Below, one piece after another: positions 19,286 to 28,767 of a stretch of DNA of 64,000 nt. The notes beneath the pieces were generated by a model. The model saw only the letters and a list, made by a program, of their open reading frames with translations. It was not told the DNA's origin and did no database searches. A program made the translations under genes and the position numbers. The stretch comes from Planctomycetota bacterium. Lineage in GTDB: Bacteria; Planctomycetota; PLA2; JAEUHO01. The DNA lies in assembly GCA_028281445.1 (NCBI GenBank), contig JANQJW010000004.1, forward strand, positions 1 through 64,000, in the 5' to 3' direction. Every line of letters starts with the position of its first letter. The stretch's first letter is position 1.

Positions 19286-22200
19286 ATGGCGAAGGATGAC
19301 CGCGTAGGCCGGATCCTCGTGGGGCGCTATCGCATGCGTCGCGCGATCGGTGCCGGTGCGCACGGACGGGTCTACCTCGCCGAGGACCTCGGACGAGGCG
19401 GCGTACATGTCGCCTACAAGATCGTCGAGGAGATCGTCGGCGGCGCGAAGTGCGACGAGGCCGACGACGTGCTGCGCTGGTTCCGCCACCCCAACTGGGC
19501 GGATGTGACCGACGGCGGCACGCTGGGCGAGAACGCGAGCTTCCAGGTCACGCGCTACGTCCCGGGCAAGAGCCTCGATGCGATCGAGGGGCAACAGTCC
19601 GCCGAGTTCGTGTGGCAGTTCCTCGAGGACGGCGCGCGCGTACTGGGTGCGCTGCATCGCCAGGGGCTGATCCACTACGACGTGACGCCCGGCAACTGGC
19701 TGCTCCACACCCCGGACGGCAAGCCGCAGTTCGTCCTGACGGACGGCGGGCTCGCGCACATGGGTGCGGTCAGCGGCTTCGCACGCGGAACGCCGCAGTT
19801 CATGGCACCGGAGGTGACCGAGAGCGGGACCCACGATCATCGTGCCGACCTCTACTCGCTAGGGCTCGTCGCCTTCCGGCTCGCCACGGGTCGCGACCCG
19901 ATCGAGGGCGGCGGCGGTGACGTGCTCGGACGCCGGCGACGCGAGGAAGCCCCGCGCGCATCGAAGTTCAACGCCGAGCTGCCCGAAGCACTGGACGACC
20001 TGCTCGCGGACCTGCTGGCGCGCGACCCCAACGTGCGTCCGCACGACGCATTCGCGTTGCTCGAACGCATCGGCAAGCACGTCGAGCGCCAGGTGCCGCT
20101 CATCAGCGATGACGAGGGCATCGCCGCCGCTGGTGGTGGGCCGCTCGTCGGACGCGAGTCCGAGCTGGCGCGTTTCAAGGAGAGCCTGGACGTATTGGTT
20201 CAGCGACTGCCTGAGAACGGCCGCAACCGGCCCCGCCCGTCACCTGTCGTACAGGACGCGGTGTTGTTGCTGCGAGGCACGCCGGGCACCGGGACTTCGC
20301 GTCTTGCCACGGAGATGGCGCAGCGCGCGCGCAACGAGGGGATGCCCGTGATCCTGATGTCGGGACGGGAAACAGCGCGTGATCGGCGCGGCCCGTTGCG
20401 GCACCTGGTAGACGGCCTGTCCGCGCTCGGCCTGAAGGAAGGCGAGGACGCGCCGCGCGTGGAGCTCGAGCTCGACGGCGAGCGTGTAGGGCTCGAAGAG
20501 CGTTCGCACGCAGCCGGCCGCGCGATCGAGCAGCTGGTCCAGACGGTGGAGGCCGCGGCCAAGCGCACGCCGTTCGTCCTCGTGATCGAGGACCTGGCCG
20601 ACTTGCCGCAGCGCGCGCGGGAAGCAGTGACCGTGCTGTCACGCCACCTGTTGTCGCGACGCGAGAGCTCGGGCGGCACGAGCGCGTTGACGATGACCAT
20701 GATCGTGGACGCGGGCAGTGCAGCGCACGAGGACCTGCTGATTCCGGATTCGCAGGATCCGGAGCGTCCGATCCTGGAGCTCGCGTCACTCGATGGCGCG
20801 ACGCTGAAGCGCCTCTGCACCTCGCGATTCGTGGGGCTTGCCTGCGATCAGGCCGACCTCGAGCGCGTGCTCAAGGCGTCGGAGGGGCAGCCGGCCACGC
20901 TTGTGTCGCTGCTCGGTGAAGCCTGTCGGCGCGGCGACTTGCGCTCGGAGAGCGGTCGTTGGCTGTGGAACGTAGACGATCTCGACGAGTACGAAATCGA
21001 GCGCGGGCTCTCGCCGATCCATGCGGATGCCTTGCGCCGGGCCGACGACCGCCTTGTGGAGCTGCTGCGCTACCTGAGCATGGTCGAGTCCGCGTTCAAC
21101 GAACACGTGATGCGCGCGCTGTGGGGTGAGGGTGCGTTCCCGGCAACGCCGCTGATCCAGACGTGGGCACGCACCAGCGGTCCGCACTATGCGCTGGCGA
21201 ATCTGGCGGTACGCAAGGCCGTGCAGCGGCACGGGAGCACGGCGACGTGGACGGATCTACGCCGCCGGCTGGTGGACGCGCTGAATGCGAATCCGACTCC
21301 TGCGACGGCGTTGGATCGTGCCCGTCTGTATGCGGCTCTGGCAGACCATGCCGAGGCGATGCGCGTGCTCGAAGACAACTGGCAGGCGCTCTCGTCGGAG
21401 TCGCGCACGCTGGCGCAGCCCCTCGTAGCAGCCGCCGTCGATGCGGACGACACGCTGCTCACGACTCCAGAGGGGCGCGCGTTGATCGCGAGCCTGCTCG
21501 AGTTCGGATCGACCGCAGTGCCCGTAGCGAAGGCCGTCGCAGAGCGGTTGACGGCTTCCGCAGAGGAACTCGGGACCGCGAGCACGGTGAGTGAAGTGCT
21601 GGAGAACGGGCGCGTCTATGACCTCGCGCTCGGCGCCCTCGAACGATTCGCGCGCATGACGGCGGACTCTACCTGCGCAGCCACTCTGTGGTCACGAGTT
21701 GCGAACTTACAGTTCGAGCTGCAACTCCAAACTGATGGCCAAGAGAGTCTCCGCTGCGCGCGACAGGCGCTGCGCAAGCTCCGGCATGACAGAGCGGCCC
21801 GCGGCCATGTCCTCGCTCTCTACCTCATGACTGCGTCGAGGAATCTGTTCTTGTCAGGGCGCACGTGGCGAGCTCGGCTCAGCCTGAACGCAAGCCTGAA
21901 GGCAGCCTCGGCAGGCGTTGACGCCTCTGTGCGAGTGCGACTGCTGAACAACCTGGGAATCGTCTGCCAACAGGCGGGCGACATCGCCCAAGCTCGTGCC
22001 CACTTCGAGGCCTCCCTGAACGAACGGAGTGCGCTAGGCGACGTCGAGGGCGTCATCAAGACGACCATCAACTTGGGTCGACTGGCGCAGTTCGAAGGCG
22101 AGCTAGTTCGGAGTGCGTCCCTCTATCAGTCAGCCGCCAGTATCGCGCTGCGGCACGCACAGAACTACGCGTTGGTGAACGCGCTGAGGGCATTGGCGAG

Positions 22201-24784
22201 CGTCTACGACCAACAGCTCAACTCTCAGTTGGCTGCAACGACACTTCACAGGGCAGTCAAGGTCGGTCGGCGTGTGAAGTACTCGATTGGAGTGCTCTCT
22301 GCAGCATGGGAACTTGCGCCCCTCGCGGCGGCCGTAGGGGACCTGTCTACCGCGCGAGAAATGCTCGCCGTCAGCGCCGATGCTGCGCGAGCGCACACTA
22401 CCGAATACGCCCGAGGAACGCATGCGCTGGTTTCGGTGCTGACAAACCTGCATATGGGCCTTCACGACCGAGCCGCGGTCTATGCCCCTCGGCTACTGAG
22501 GCACAGGGACAAGCTGTTCCTCGACAACCAGCATGCTGCCGACAGCATGCTCCCTCTACTGGGTGTGATTCTGGGGCGCTCACTCGGTCCGAGTCGTGAT
22601 ATGAGTAGCCGTCCAACGCGAGGACATCGCACGCGTTTCTTGCACAGAGCAGGGATTTGGATGGCCCGCGCACTGCGCGACTGCACGACTCCGCCCCCGG
22701 TACCCATCAGGCGGTTCGTGCCCGAGCTCGGCAGGCAACCGTCCGCACCCGGCAGAGACCGCCGGGTGCTCATCGAGATGGTGTTACTGGCCGCTCGCAT
22801 GCGATCCGAAAGCGAGTGGACGGATGCACTTGCCAGCGTCGAGCGGCATCTGGCACACACCGGAGAGCGTGTCATTCTTGCCCGAACGCTGGCGATACAG
22901 TCTGCCCGGTCGGACACCGAGTCCATGGTGATCTGCGCTCAGAAGTTCTCCCGGGCAGTTGACTTGCTGAGCGCTTTCGCGACCGACAGAATCCCCCTGG
23001 AGCACGATCTTGCTGCACGCGTACATACGAAAGAGCTCGGTACGCCACTTCGCAACGCTCCCATTGCTCACGATCTCCACGCGTGCGCGCACAGACTCTT
23101 GGTCGCCGCAGGTTGCACGGCGGCTCCGGACGGCCGAGTTGCTTCTGCCCTGCGCCGCGTCCTGGAGGCAACGGGGAGGCTGAACGCCGGAGCGGGCCTC
23201 GACGAGCTGCTCGAAGCACTCACGAAACACACGACAGAGATCACCGGTGCTGAGCGAGCCTGCATCGTGCTGTCCGGGCAGGAGAACGAGCTCCACGTCC
23301 GCGTCGCGAGCGATGCGTCCGAGGGACACGAGACCCTCGCGGTCGAGGACCTCTCGCACACCGTGATCCACCGCGTCCTCGAGTCGTCGGAGCCCTTGCT
23401 CCTCCATGACGTCTTCGATGACCAGGAGCTGATGGGGCGGCCCAGTATCACTAGCCTCTCGCTTCGCTCGATCCTCTGCGTACCCATGCTGCGGGGCGAC
23501 AGCATGTACGGCGTCATGTACGCAGACAGTGCTTCTGCGGCGGGGTCCTTCGATCAGGTGGACCTGGAAGTGCTCTCGCTGTTCGCCGAGCAGGCGGCGG
23601 CGGCGCTCGAGACCCACCGCCTCGTCGCCGACCTGCAAAACTCCATGGCCGAACTCAAGGCGATGCAGGAGCGGCTGGTCCGCGGCGAACGCCTGCGGAC
23701 CATGGGCGAGTTGAGCAGCGGCGTTGCGCATGAGTTCAACAACCTGCTGACCTCGATCCTGGCTCGCGTCCAGCTCATCGGCCTGACGCAGCTCGATCCG
23801 GATCTGCGCCACGACCTCACGATGATCGAGCGCGCCTGCATGGACGCGGCCGAGGTCGTCAGGCGGCTGCAGAGCTACGCCAAGCAGCAGCGCCAGCGGA
23901 ACTTCGAGCTCCTCGACATGGCCGACATCTGCCGGGACTCGATCGAGTTCTTGCGTCCCCTCTGGACCGGTCGCCGGCGCCATGGGCGCTCGCCGATCCA
24001 GGTCCGGCTGCGCGCGACCGACGGCCTGCAAGTCATGGGCAACGCGACGGAGCTGCGCGAGGTGATCACCAACCTCGTGAAGAACGCCCTCGATGCGATC
24101 ACGGAAGACGGCGGCGAGATCACGGTGTTCGCCCTGGTCCGCGAAGCCCAGGTGCTGGTGGCGATTCGAGACGACGGCCCAGGCGTCCCCTACGAGATCC
24201 AAGCCAAGATCTTCGACCCCTTCTACACAACCAAGGGCGAGCGCGGGACAGGACTCGGGCTTGCCCTCAGCCAGCAGATCGTCGAGCGGCACGGCGGCGA
24301 GCTGAACATGGATTCCACGCCCGGCGTGGGCACGACCATGCACGTCGCGATCCCGACGGCGGACTCGACTGAGGCGAAGCCGGCGGAGGACGTTGCGGCG
24401 GACGAACTCGGGCGCAGCGACGTTGCCGTGCTTGTCGTCGACGACGACGAGAACGTGCTGCTCCCGCTCTGCAAGTACCTGGACCGCGCCGGCTACAAGG
24501 CGATCCCGGCGCGGTCGGGCGAAGAAGGCCTGAGCGCGGTGGACGAGCACGATCCCGACATCGTGATCAGTGACGTCGGGATGCCCGGCATGGACGGCCT
24601 TGAACTGTGTCGGCGCCTGCGCACCGATCGGCCGAGCCTGCCGGTCGTATTGATGAGCGGCTGGGCCGGCAGCGCCGACCCGCCGCGTGCTACGCAAGCT
24701 GGAGCCGTAGCGCTGCTTTCGAAGCCGTTCGCGCTACGGCAGGTGAGTGAACTGATCGACGCCGTACGCGCCGAGAGCGCCTAG
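19286..24784 (+). CDS. Ser/Thr kinase-ATPase-TPR-GAF-histidine kinase-receiver protein
   Basis: 1832 aa from ATG 19286 (a TTG at 19271 lies inside the preceding hairpin). Domains in order: Ser/Thr kinase about 13-270 (IGAGAHGRVYLAED, AYKIVE, HYDVTPGNWL, DGG in place of DFG, MAPEV); AAA-like ATPase about 284-500 with a degenerate P-loop RGTPGTGTSRL (Thr where Lys is expected) and Walker B FVLVIEDL; TPR-like helices about 600-1100; GAF about 1318-1445; HisKA with His1482 (SSGVAHEFNN); HATPase (NLVKNALDAI, DDGPGVP, GTGLGL); receiver about 1713-1832 with Asp1763 (ISDVGMPG). It has no obvious membrane segment, so it should sense an intracellular signal or partner. A DNA-binding protein with a similar GAF-like part lies downstream. 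Confidence 0.88.
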   Translation: MAKDDRVGRILVGRYRMRRAIGAGAHGRVYLAEDLGRGGVHVAYKIVEEIVGGAKCDEADDVLRWFRHPNWADVTDGGTLGENASFQVTRYVPGKSLDAIEGQQSAEFVWQFLEDGARVLGALHRQGLIHYDVTPGNWLLHTPDGKPQFVLTDGGLAHMGAVSGFARGTPQFMAPEVTESGTHDHRADLYSLGLVAFRLATGRDPIEGGGGDVLGRRRREEAPRASKFNAELPEALDDLLADLLARDPNVRPHDAFALLERIGKHVERQVPLISDDEGIAAAGGGPLVGRESELARFKESLDVLVQRLPENGRNRPRPSPVVQDAVLLLRGTPGTGTSRLATEMAQRARNEGMPVILMSGRETARDRRGPLRHLVDGLSALGLKEGEDAPRVELELDGERVGLEERSHAAGRAIEQLVQTVEAAAKRTPFVLVIEDLADLPQRAREAVTVLSRHLLSRRESSGGTSALTMTMIVDAGSAAHEDLLIPDSQDPERPILELASLDGATLKRLCTSRFVGLACDQADLERVLKASEGQPATLVSLLGEACRRGDLRSESGRWLWNVDDLDEYEIERGLSPIHADALRRADDRLVELLRYLSMVESAFNEHVMRALWGEGAFPATPLIQTWARTSGPHYALANLAVRKAVQRHGSTATWTDLRRRLVDALNANPTPATALDRARLYAALADHAEAMRVLEDNWQALSSESRTLAQPLVAAAVDADDTLLTTPEGRALIASLLEFGSTAVPVAKAVAERLTASAEELGTASTVSEVLENGRVYDLALGALERFARMTADSTCAATLWSRVANLQFELQLQTDGQESLRCARQALRKLRHDRAARGHVLALYLMTASRNLFLSGRTWRARLSLNASLKAASAGVDASVRVRLLNNLGIVCQQAGDIAQARAHFEASLNERSALGDVEGVIKTTINLGRLAQFEGELVRSASLYQSAASIALRHAQNYALVNALRALASVYDQQLNSQLAATTLHRAVKVGRRVKYSIGVLSAAWELAPLAAAVGDLSTAREMLAVSADAARAHTTEYARGTHALVSVLTNLHMGLHDRAAVYAPRLLRHRDKLFLDNQHAADSMLPLLGVILGRSLGPSRDMSSRPTRGHRTRFLHRAGIWMARALRDCTTPPPVPIRRFVPELGRQPSAPGRDRRVLIEMVLLAARMRSESEWTDALASVERHLAHTGERVILARTLAIQSARSDTESMVICAQKFSRAVDLLSAFATDRIPLEHDLAARVHTKELGTPLRNAPIAHDLHACAHRLLVAAGCTAAPDGRVASALRRVLEATGRLNAGAGLDELLEALTKHTTEITGAERACIVLSGQENELHVRVASDASEGHETLAVEDLSHTVIHRVLESSEPLLLHDVFDDQELMGRPSITSLSLRSILCVPMLRGDSMYGVMYADSASAAGSFDQVDLEVLSLFAEQAAAALETHRLVADLQNSMAELKAMQERLVRGERLRTMGELSSGVAHEFNNLLTSILARVQLIGLTQLDPDLRHDLTMIERACMDAAEVVRRLQSYAKQQRQRNFELLDMADICRDSIEFLRPLWTGRRRHGRSPIQVRLRATDGLQVMGNATELREVITNLVKNALDAITEDGGEITVFALVREAQVLVAIRDDGPGVPYEIQAKIFDPFYTTKGERGTGLGLALSQQIVERHGGELNMDSTPGVGTTMHVAIPTADSTEAKPAEDVAADELGRSDVAVLVVDDDENVLLPLCKYLDRAGYKAIPARSGEEGLSAVDEHDPDIVISDVGMPGMDGLELCRRLRTDRPSLPVVLMSGWAGSADPPRATQAGAVALLSKPFALRQVSELIDAVRAESA

Positions 24785-24788
24785 CGCT

Positions 24789-25139
24789 CTAGTTCCACTC
24801 CCAATCAGGGTCGGTGACGGCCACGACCTCGTCGTTGACCCGGACGAAGACGATCGTGCCGTCAGGACCGACGCCGCTGTTGCCCGCCACGAAGCTGACG
24901 TGCGCGCCGTCCAGCGTGCCGCCGGCGATGGGCTGCCCCATTGCGTCGTAGACCTCGTAGAACGAGCCGGGCTGGCCGACGATCGACAGCATGCCGACGT
25001 CGCCCCACCATTCGTACTGCACGCCGACCGTCGAGTCGGGCGCAGGGGCGCTCGCGTCGCCATCCGTTGCATTCGCCATGCTGACCGTCGCGAACAACGC
25101 CGCCGCCAGCAGAAGCCCAAGTGCCGCAAACTTGCGCAT
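24789..25139 (-). CDS. small secreted protein of unknown function
   Basis: 116 aa. Clear signal peptide (RKFAALGLLLAAALFATVSMANA) and a short acidic, beta-rich mature part (VQYEWWGDVGMLSIVGQPGSFYEVYDAMGQPIAGGTLDG) ending DPDWEWN. No family is recognised. It is convergent with the kinase (4 bases apart) and divergent from the sigma-54 activator, so it may be a target or partner of that pair; this is inference from position. Confidence 0.65.
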   Translation of the reverse strand: MRKFAALGLLLAAALFATVSMANATDGDASAPAPDSTVGVQYEWWGDVGMLSIVGQPGSFYEVYDAMGQPIAGGTLDGAHVSFVAGNSGVGPDGTIVFVRVNDEVVAVTDPDWEWN

Positions 25140-25169
25140 CTCTTCTTTCCTCCACCACGCCCGCCTCGG

Positions 25170-25250
25170 GCGCGTCCTTAGGATTGTTCAGAGTTTTGAA
25201 CATCCGTTGAGGAAAATCAACACGCTACGTTTAGGCAAATGAACATTACG
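25170..25250. promoter_or_regulatory. divergent promoter/operator region
   Basis: This is the AT-rich part of the 178-base gap between the secreted protein (start 25139) and the sigma-54 activator (start 25318). Two short dyads stand out: GTTCA...TGAAC within 25184-25201 and GTTGA...TCAAC shortly after. On the minus strand a TTGATT with suitable spacing could act as a -35. No -24/-12 GG-GC element was evident. Confidence 0.35.
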
Positions 25251-25317
25251 GGCATCTAACGGCCGCCCCCGAAGCCCTATTGACTGGTTCCTCGCCACAT
25301 CGCGAAATACGGCCGGA

Positions 25318-28300
25318 ATGAGAAGAGTAAGGCCCCTGTTGGCTGTGGGATCGCGCCGAATCGGACCCCGCCGCGTACGGAACACAGGATGGGGTCGCGG
25401 CACCTCTCTTCCACGGCGGATCGTGATGGCTGCTGACGACGTCGAGCGCTGCGGGCCTCCGCTCGTGGTGGCCCTCCTCCGCGCGCAGCACCGCGGCCTT
25501 CGACTCCCGAGTGTTGTTGCACTAGAGATCGACCAAGCCAACTCGCTTCACATCACGACCCTGGCAGCCTTGCTCATTGCCTGTGATCCGTCAGAGCGAT
25601 GCACGCAGGTTCTCTCGTCACTAGTCGCGCCCGCGCGTGACCACGAGAGGTGCATGCGCATCTCAGGGCTGCTTGCTTCGGGAACTCGAAGTTTGGGCTT
25701 CATGCGCATCGCCAGGTGCGTCAATCGGCGCCCATCACGAGACGCAAGCCTAGCGGGGTTGCGCGCCCTCATTACGTATCCGCCGCTAACGCAAGGAGAT
25801 TACGAGGCTGGCAAGGCCGCGCTCGAAGCGTGCCTACGGGCAGCATTCCCCAGAAACGAGAGAGTGCGGAGCGCGCTCGAGTCTGTGTACGAGACGCTTG
25901 CGAAACGTGCACCACCATCGAGCCACGCCTGTCGTGTTCTGCGGACTGAGCTACCGAGAGAGCTGAGAGACCACGGCTGGCTAGCCGTTACCGTCGCATA
26001 TGCGAGACACGCATGTGCCAGCTCTAGGCCTGAGCTACTCAAGATCCGCGCTGTGTCGAGAGCGGAGAGTCAAGCGCGGCTGTGCGGCGAACGGCGCATC
26101 GTCGCAATCGCTCGCTATGTACGGCGCTGCCTTGAGTGGCCGCGCCGCGCTGTTGGTGACTCACAAGCCACGCCTCTCCTCCGCGCCTATAGGCCCCTGG
26201 CACTGGCAGGGGCACTCGGATCTACGTGGAGCGCCACAAGCGAACTGACCTGGACCGCACTGAGCACGGGTAAGTTGAGCCGCAAGCGGGCCCTTACGAT
26301 TGCACGCCTTCTCTCTGCGGCCAGGCCTGGCGCAGGAAGCGGCACACACCTCACGATCACACTCCTTGGCGATCAACACCTACCACGTTCAGCTACAACG
26401 AAACGCGTCCTGCAGTATCGGCGTGCCGTAGCGAAGGTCGAGAGTAACGAGTTCTCACGACCCGCACAGCATGAGGATCCGCGCCTATCGGAACTCGCCT
26501 CTCTCCTGACCCTGGGACTCGCCGGGGCTCCTAACGAGGGAGTGAGTCACTTCTTGATGGCGCCCGGCGTGGCCGGTTTCCTGTCCACAGCATGGCCAAG
26601 CCGAGAGCGCGAGCTCCGAGCGCATCGGGCAAGCTGGAACCGAGAAGGCGCCGTCGATGTCGTGTGCGTGAAGATCATGCGCGGCGAGCCGATCAGCCGG
26701 GCCGACGAACGTCTGATCCGGAGCGCTCTGAGAGCAGAGTCCCAGTGGGCACGCCGGCTCATCGTCGGCATGTGTGCCTGCTCGCTCTACCTGAGAAAGG
26801 GCGACCCACGCCGGGCGACCCTCGCGCTTGCGAGGTGCGCCGACGGCTATCGTGGACTCGAGTCACTGCGGAAGCGCCTGAAGGTCGCCGACAAGCCGGA
26901 GCCCATCACGGACTTCGAGGACTACTGCCGCCGCACACTCGCCGCATTCGAGCCCCCGCTCGCCGCCGGCCCGAGCCCCGTCGCCTCGATCATCAAGCTG
27001 GCATCGCAGTTTCCCAACCGGCAACGCAGCCGCCACCGAGAGACCATCGATGCGCTCGACGCCCTCATCACGGCAGGTCGCGACGTCGCCGCGCCCGACC
27101 TGGAAGAGCGCGTCGTGCGACAGCTCGCACGAATGCTGCACGCTCGGGTCCTCATGCACTGGGATGGCAATAAGTACGTGCATCTCGAGCCGCAGCAGAT
27201 CCACACACTCTCCACATGGACCCTGGTGAGGATCCGCCGGACGGAGACGGTCAAGGCAAGACGCATCAGGCCCCGACCCGAGTTCTGGCGCCCCGAGCAA
27301 CGCCGACCGGCGGGAATCCTCACCCTGCCGATCGGAGCGGGCGTAGCGTGCCTCGCGCGCAAGCACGCCTTCACGGCGAAGGAGGCTCGTGCCGTGCGCG
27401 TGGTCCTTTCGTTGCTCGCAAAGAGAACGGGCGCACCCGTGCACCAGCCGAGTGCCGCGACGCAGCCGCCGATGCAGTCCCGGATGAAGGGGCTCATCGG
27501 CAACTCGAAGCCATGGCGGCGCGTCCTGGACCAGGTCTGGCGAGTAGCGCCGAAGGACTGCTCCGTGCTGATCCGCGGCGAAACCGGCACCGGCAAGGAG
27601 CTCATCGCCCGCGCACTGCACTTCAACTCATCGCGAGCCGGCGGACCGTTCGTCGCTCTGAACTGCGCAGCGCTGAACCCGGAAACACACCTCGCGGAGC
27701 TCTTCGGACACGTGCGAGGAGCCTTCACAGGGGCCATCAAGGCTCGGCGCGGCCTTGTCCGCCAGGCACACCGAGGCACGCTCTTCCTCGACGAGCTCGG
27801 CGACATGCCGACCGCAACACAGGTCGCACTGCTTCGCGTCCTGCAAGAACGCAAGGTGCGCGCGGTTGGAAGCGTGCGCGACATGGCAGTGGACATCCGC
27901 GTCATCGCCGCCACGAACCGGGACCTGGCTGAGAAGGTGGAAGAGGGCGAGTTCCGGATGGACCTCTTTCACCGCCTCGCCGTAATGGAGCTCGAGCTTC
28001 CGCCGCTGCGCGAGCGTCTCGACGACGTGCCGGCCCTCGCGGATCATTTCATGCGCCGCCTCGGAGGCACCAAGCGCCTGCACATGGACGCAGTGAGCGC
28101 ACTTGGCGCGCATACGTGGCCGGGCAACGTGCGTGAGCTCGACAACGTCGTGCAGGCAGCCGTTCTCCTCGCAGACGGCGACGTGGTGCACGCCGACGTC
28201 ATCCGGAACATCCTCGCGGGCCGCAAGCGTGCGCGGGCAGCCCCGGAGCCTCGCCTCGCCCCGCGCGCCGCAGCCATCCTGAAGAAGCTCGCAGAAGCCT

Positions 28301-28515
28301 GGTGGTCCGCCCCGGCGCTGGCCCGAGAGCTGGGGGTCTCGACGCGAACCGTGAACCGGGAGCTGGCGCGCCTACTCGACGAAGGCCTCGTCGAGCGCTT
28401 CGGAGAGGCCCGCGCCAGCCGCTACCGCGACGCTGCAGCCGTCGGTCGCGATTCTGATCCGCGCAACTCGCTTCTCACGAGTTTTCCACAATTCGTGGGG
28501 GATTGTGGAATCTGA
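25318..28515 (+). CDS. sigma-54-dependent activator with GAF-like and winged-helix domains
   Basis: 1065 aa if ATG 25318 is used; ATG 25426 (residue 37) is an equally plausible start because the first 36 residues are very basic. Residues about 40-600 are helical and unrecognised. A GAF-like segment (ERVVRQLARMLHARVLMHWDGNKYVHL) lies near 600-715. The AAA+ domain has Walker A GETGTGKE at 754, GAFTGA at 801-806, Walker B GTLFLDELGDM and the arginine-finger region, so it should remodel sigma-54 holoenzyme. The C-terminus is not the usual Fis-type helix-turn-helix: it is a winged helix (WSAPALARELGVSTRTVNRELARLLDEGLVERFG). No receiver domain is present. Confidence 0.88.
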   Translation: MRRVRPLLAVGSRRIGPRRVRNTGWGRGTSLPRRIVMAADDVERCGPPLVVALLRAQHRGLRLPSVVALEIDQANSLHITTLAALLIACDPSERCTQVLSSLVAPARDHERCMRISGLLASGTRSLGFMRIARCVNRRPSRDASLAGLRALITYPPLTQGDYEAGKAALEACLRAAFPRNERVRSALESVYETLAKRAPPSSHACRVLRTELPRELRDHGWLAVTVAYARHACASSRPELLKIRAVSRAESQARLCGERRIVAIARYVRRCLEWPRRAVGDSQATPLLRAYRPLALAGALGSTWSATSELTWTALSTGKLSRKRALTIARLLSAARPGAGSGTHLTITLLGDQHLPRSATTKRVLQYRRAVAKVESNEFSRPAQHEDPRLSELASLLTLGLAGAPNEGVSHFLMAPGVAGFLSTAWPSRERELRAHRASWNREGAVDVVCVKIMRGEPISRADERLIRSALRAESQWARRLIVGMCACSLYLRKGDPRRATLALARCADGYRGLESLRKRLKVADKPEPITDFEDYCRRTLAAFEPPLAAGPSPVASIIKLASQFPNRQRSRHRETIDALDALITAGRDVAAPDLEERVVRQLARMLHARVLMHWDGNKYVHLEPQQIHTLSTWTLVRIRRTETVKARRIRPRPEFWRPEQRRPAGILTLPIGAGVACLARKHAFTAKEARAVRVVLSLLAKRTGAPVHQPSAATQPPMQSRMKGLIGNSKPWRRVLDQVWRVAPKDCSVLIRGETGTGKELIARALHFNSSRAGGPFVALNCAALNPETHLAELFGHVRGAFTGAIKARRGLVRQAHRGTLFLDELGDMPTATQVALLRVLQERKVRAVGSVRDMAVDIRVIAATNRDLAEKVEEGEFRMDLFHRLAVMELELPPLRERLDDVPALADHFMRRLGGTKRLHMDAVSALGAHTWPGNVRELDNVVQAAVLLADGDVVHADVIRNILAGRKRARAAPEPRLAPRAAAILKKLAEAWWSAPALARELGVSTRTVNRELARLLDEGLVERFGEARASRYRDAAAVGRDSDPRNSLLTSFPQFVGDCGI

Positions 28516-28607
28516 AGTCTCACGCAGCTAGGGGCTTATGACAGTTCTTCCACAAAGGGGCTCGCGGTACGGGGTCTGCGAGGGACGGGCACGAAGCTGT
28601 TTCCACA
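28482..28607. repeat. cluster of four DnaA-box-like TTCCACA motifs
   Basis: TTTTCCACA (28482-28490), its inverted partner ATTGTGGAA (28502-28510), TCTTCCACA (28546-28554) and GTTTCCACA (28599-28607) lie within 126 bases. The first two form a perfect 9-base inverted repeat (28484-28492 / 28502-28510) over the stop codon of the sigma-54 activator gene. They could be DnaA-binding sites or, for the first pair, a transcript-end hairpin. Confidence 0.45.
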
Positions 28608-28767
28608 TAGCCGAAATTGGCGAACATCCGCTGATATCCGGCTCCGGACGGCTGCCGCTCTCGCGGAGCGGGTACCCGACCGGGGCACCCGAAAGGGCCC
28701 CAACCTCCACCGCCCCGCCGGGGCCCGCTCCGCACTCCAGAGCCCGGCGAAGGGACTCGAAGGGTGC
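28516..28767. other. 252-base gap between convergent genes
   Basis: Apart from the TTCCACA motifs at its left end, the gap holds GC-rich sequence with several short self-complementary stretches and no convincing coding region. It separates the sigma-54 activator from the convergent peptidase gene. Confidence 0.5.
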
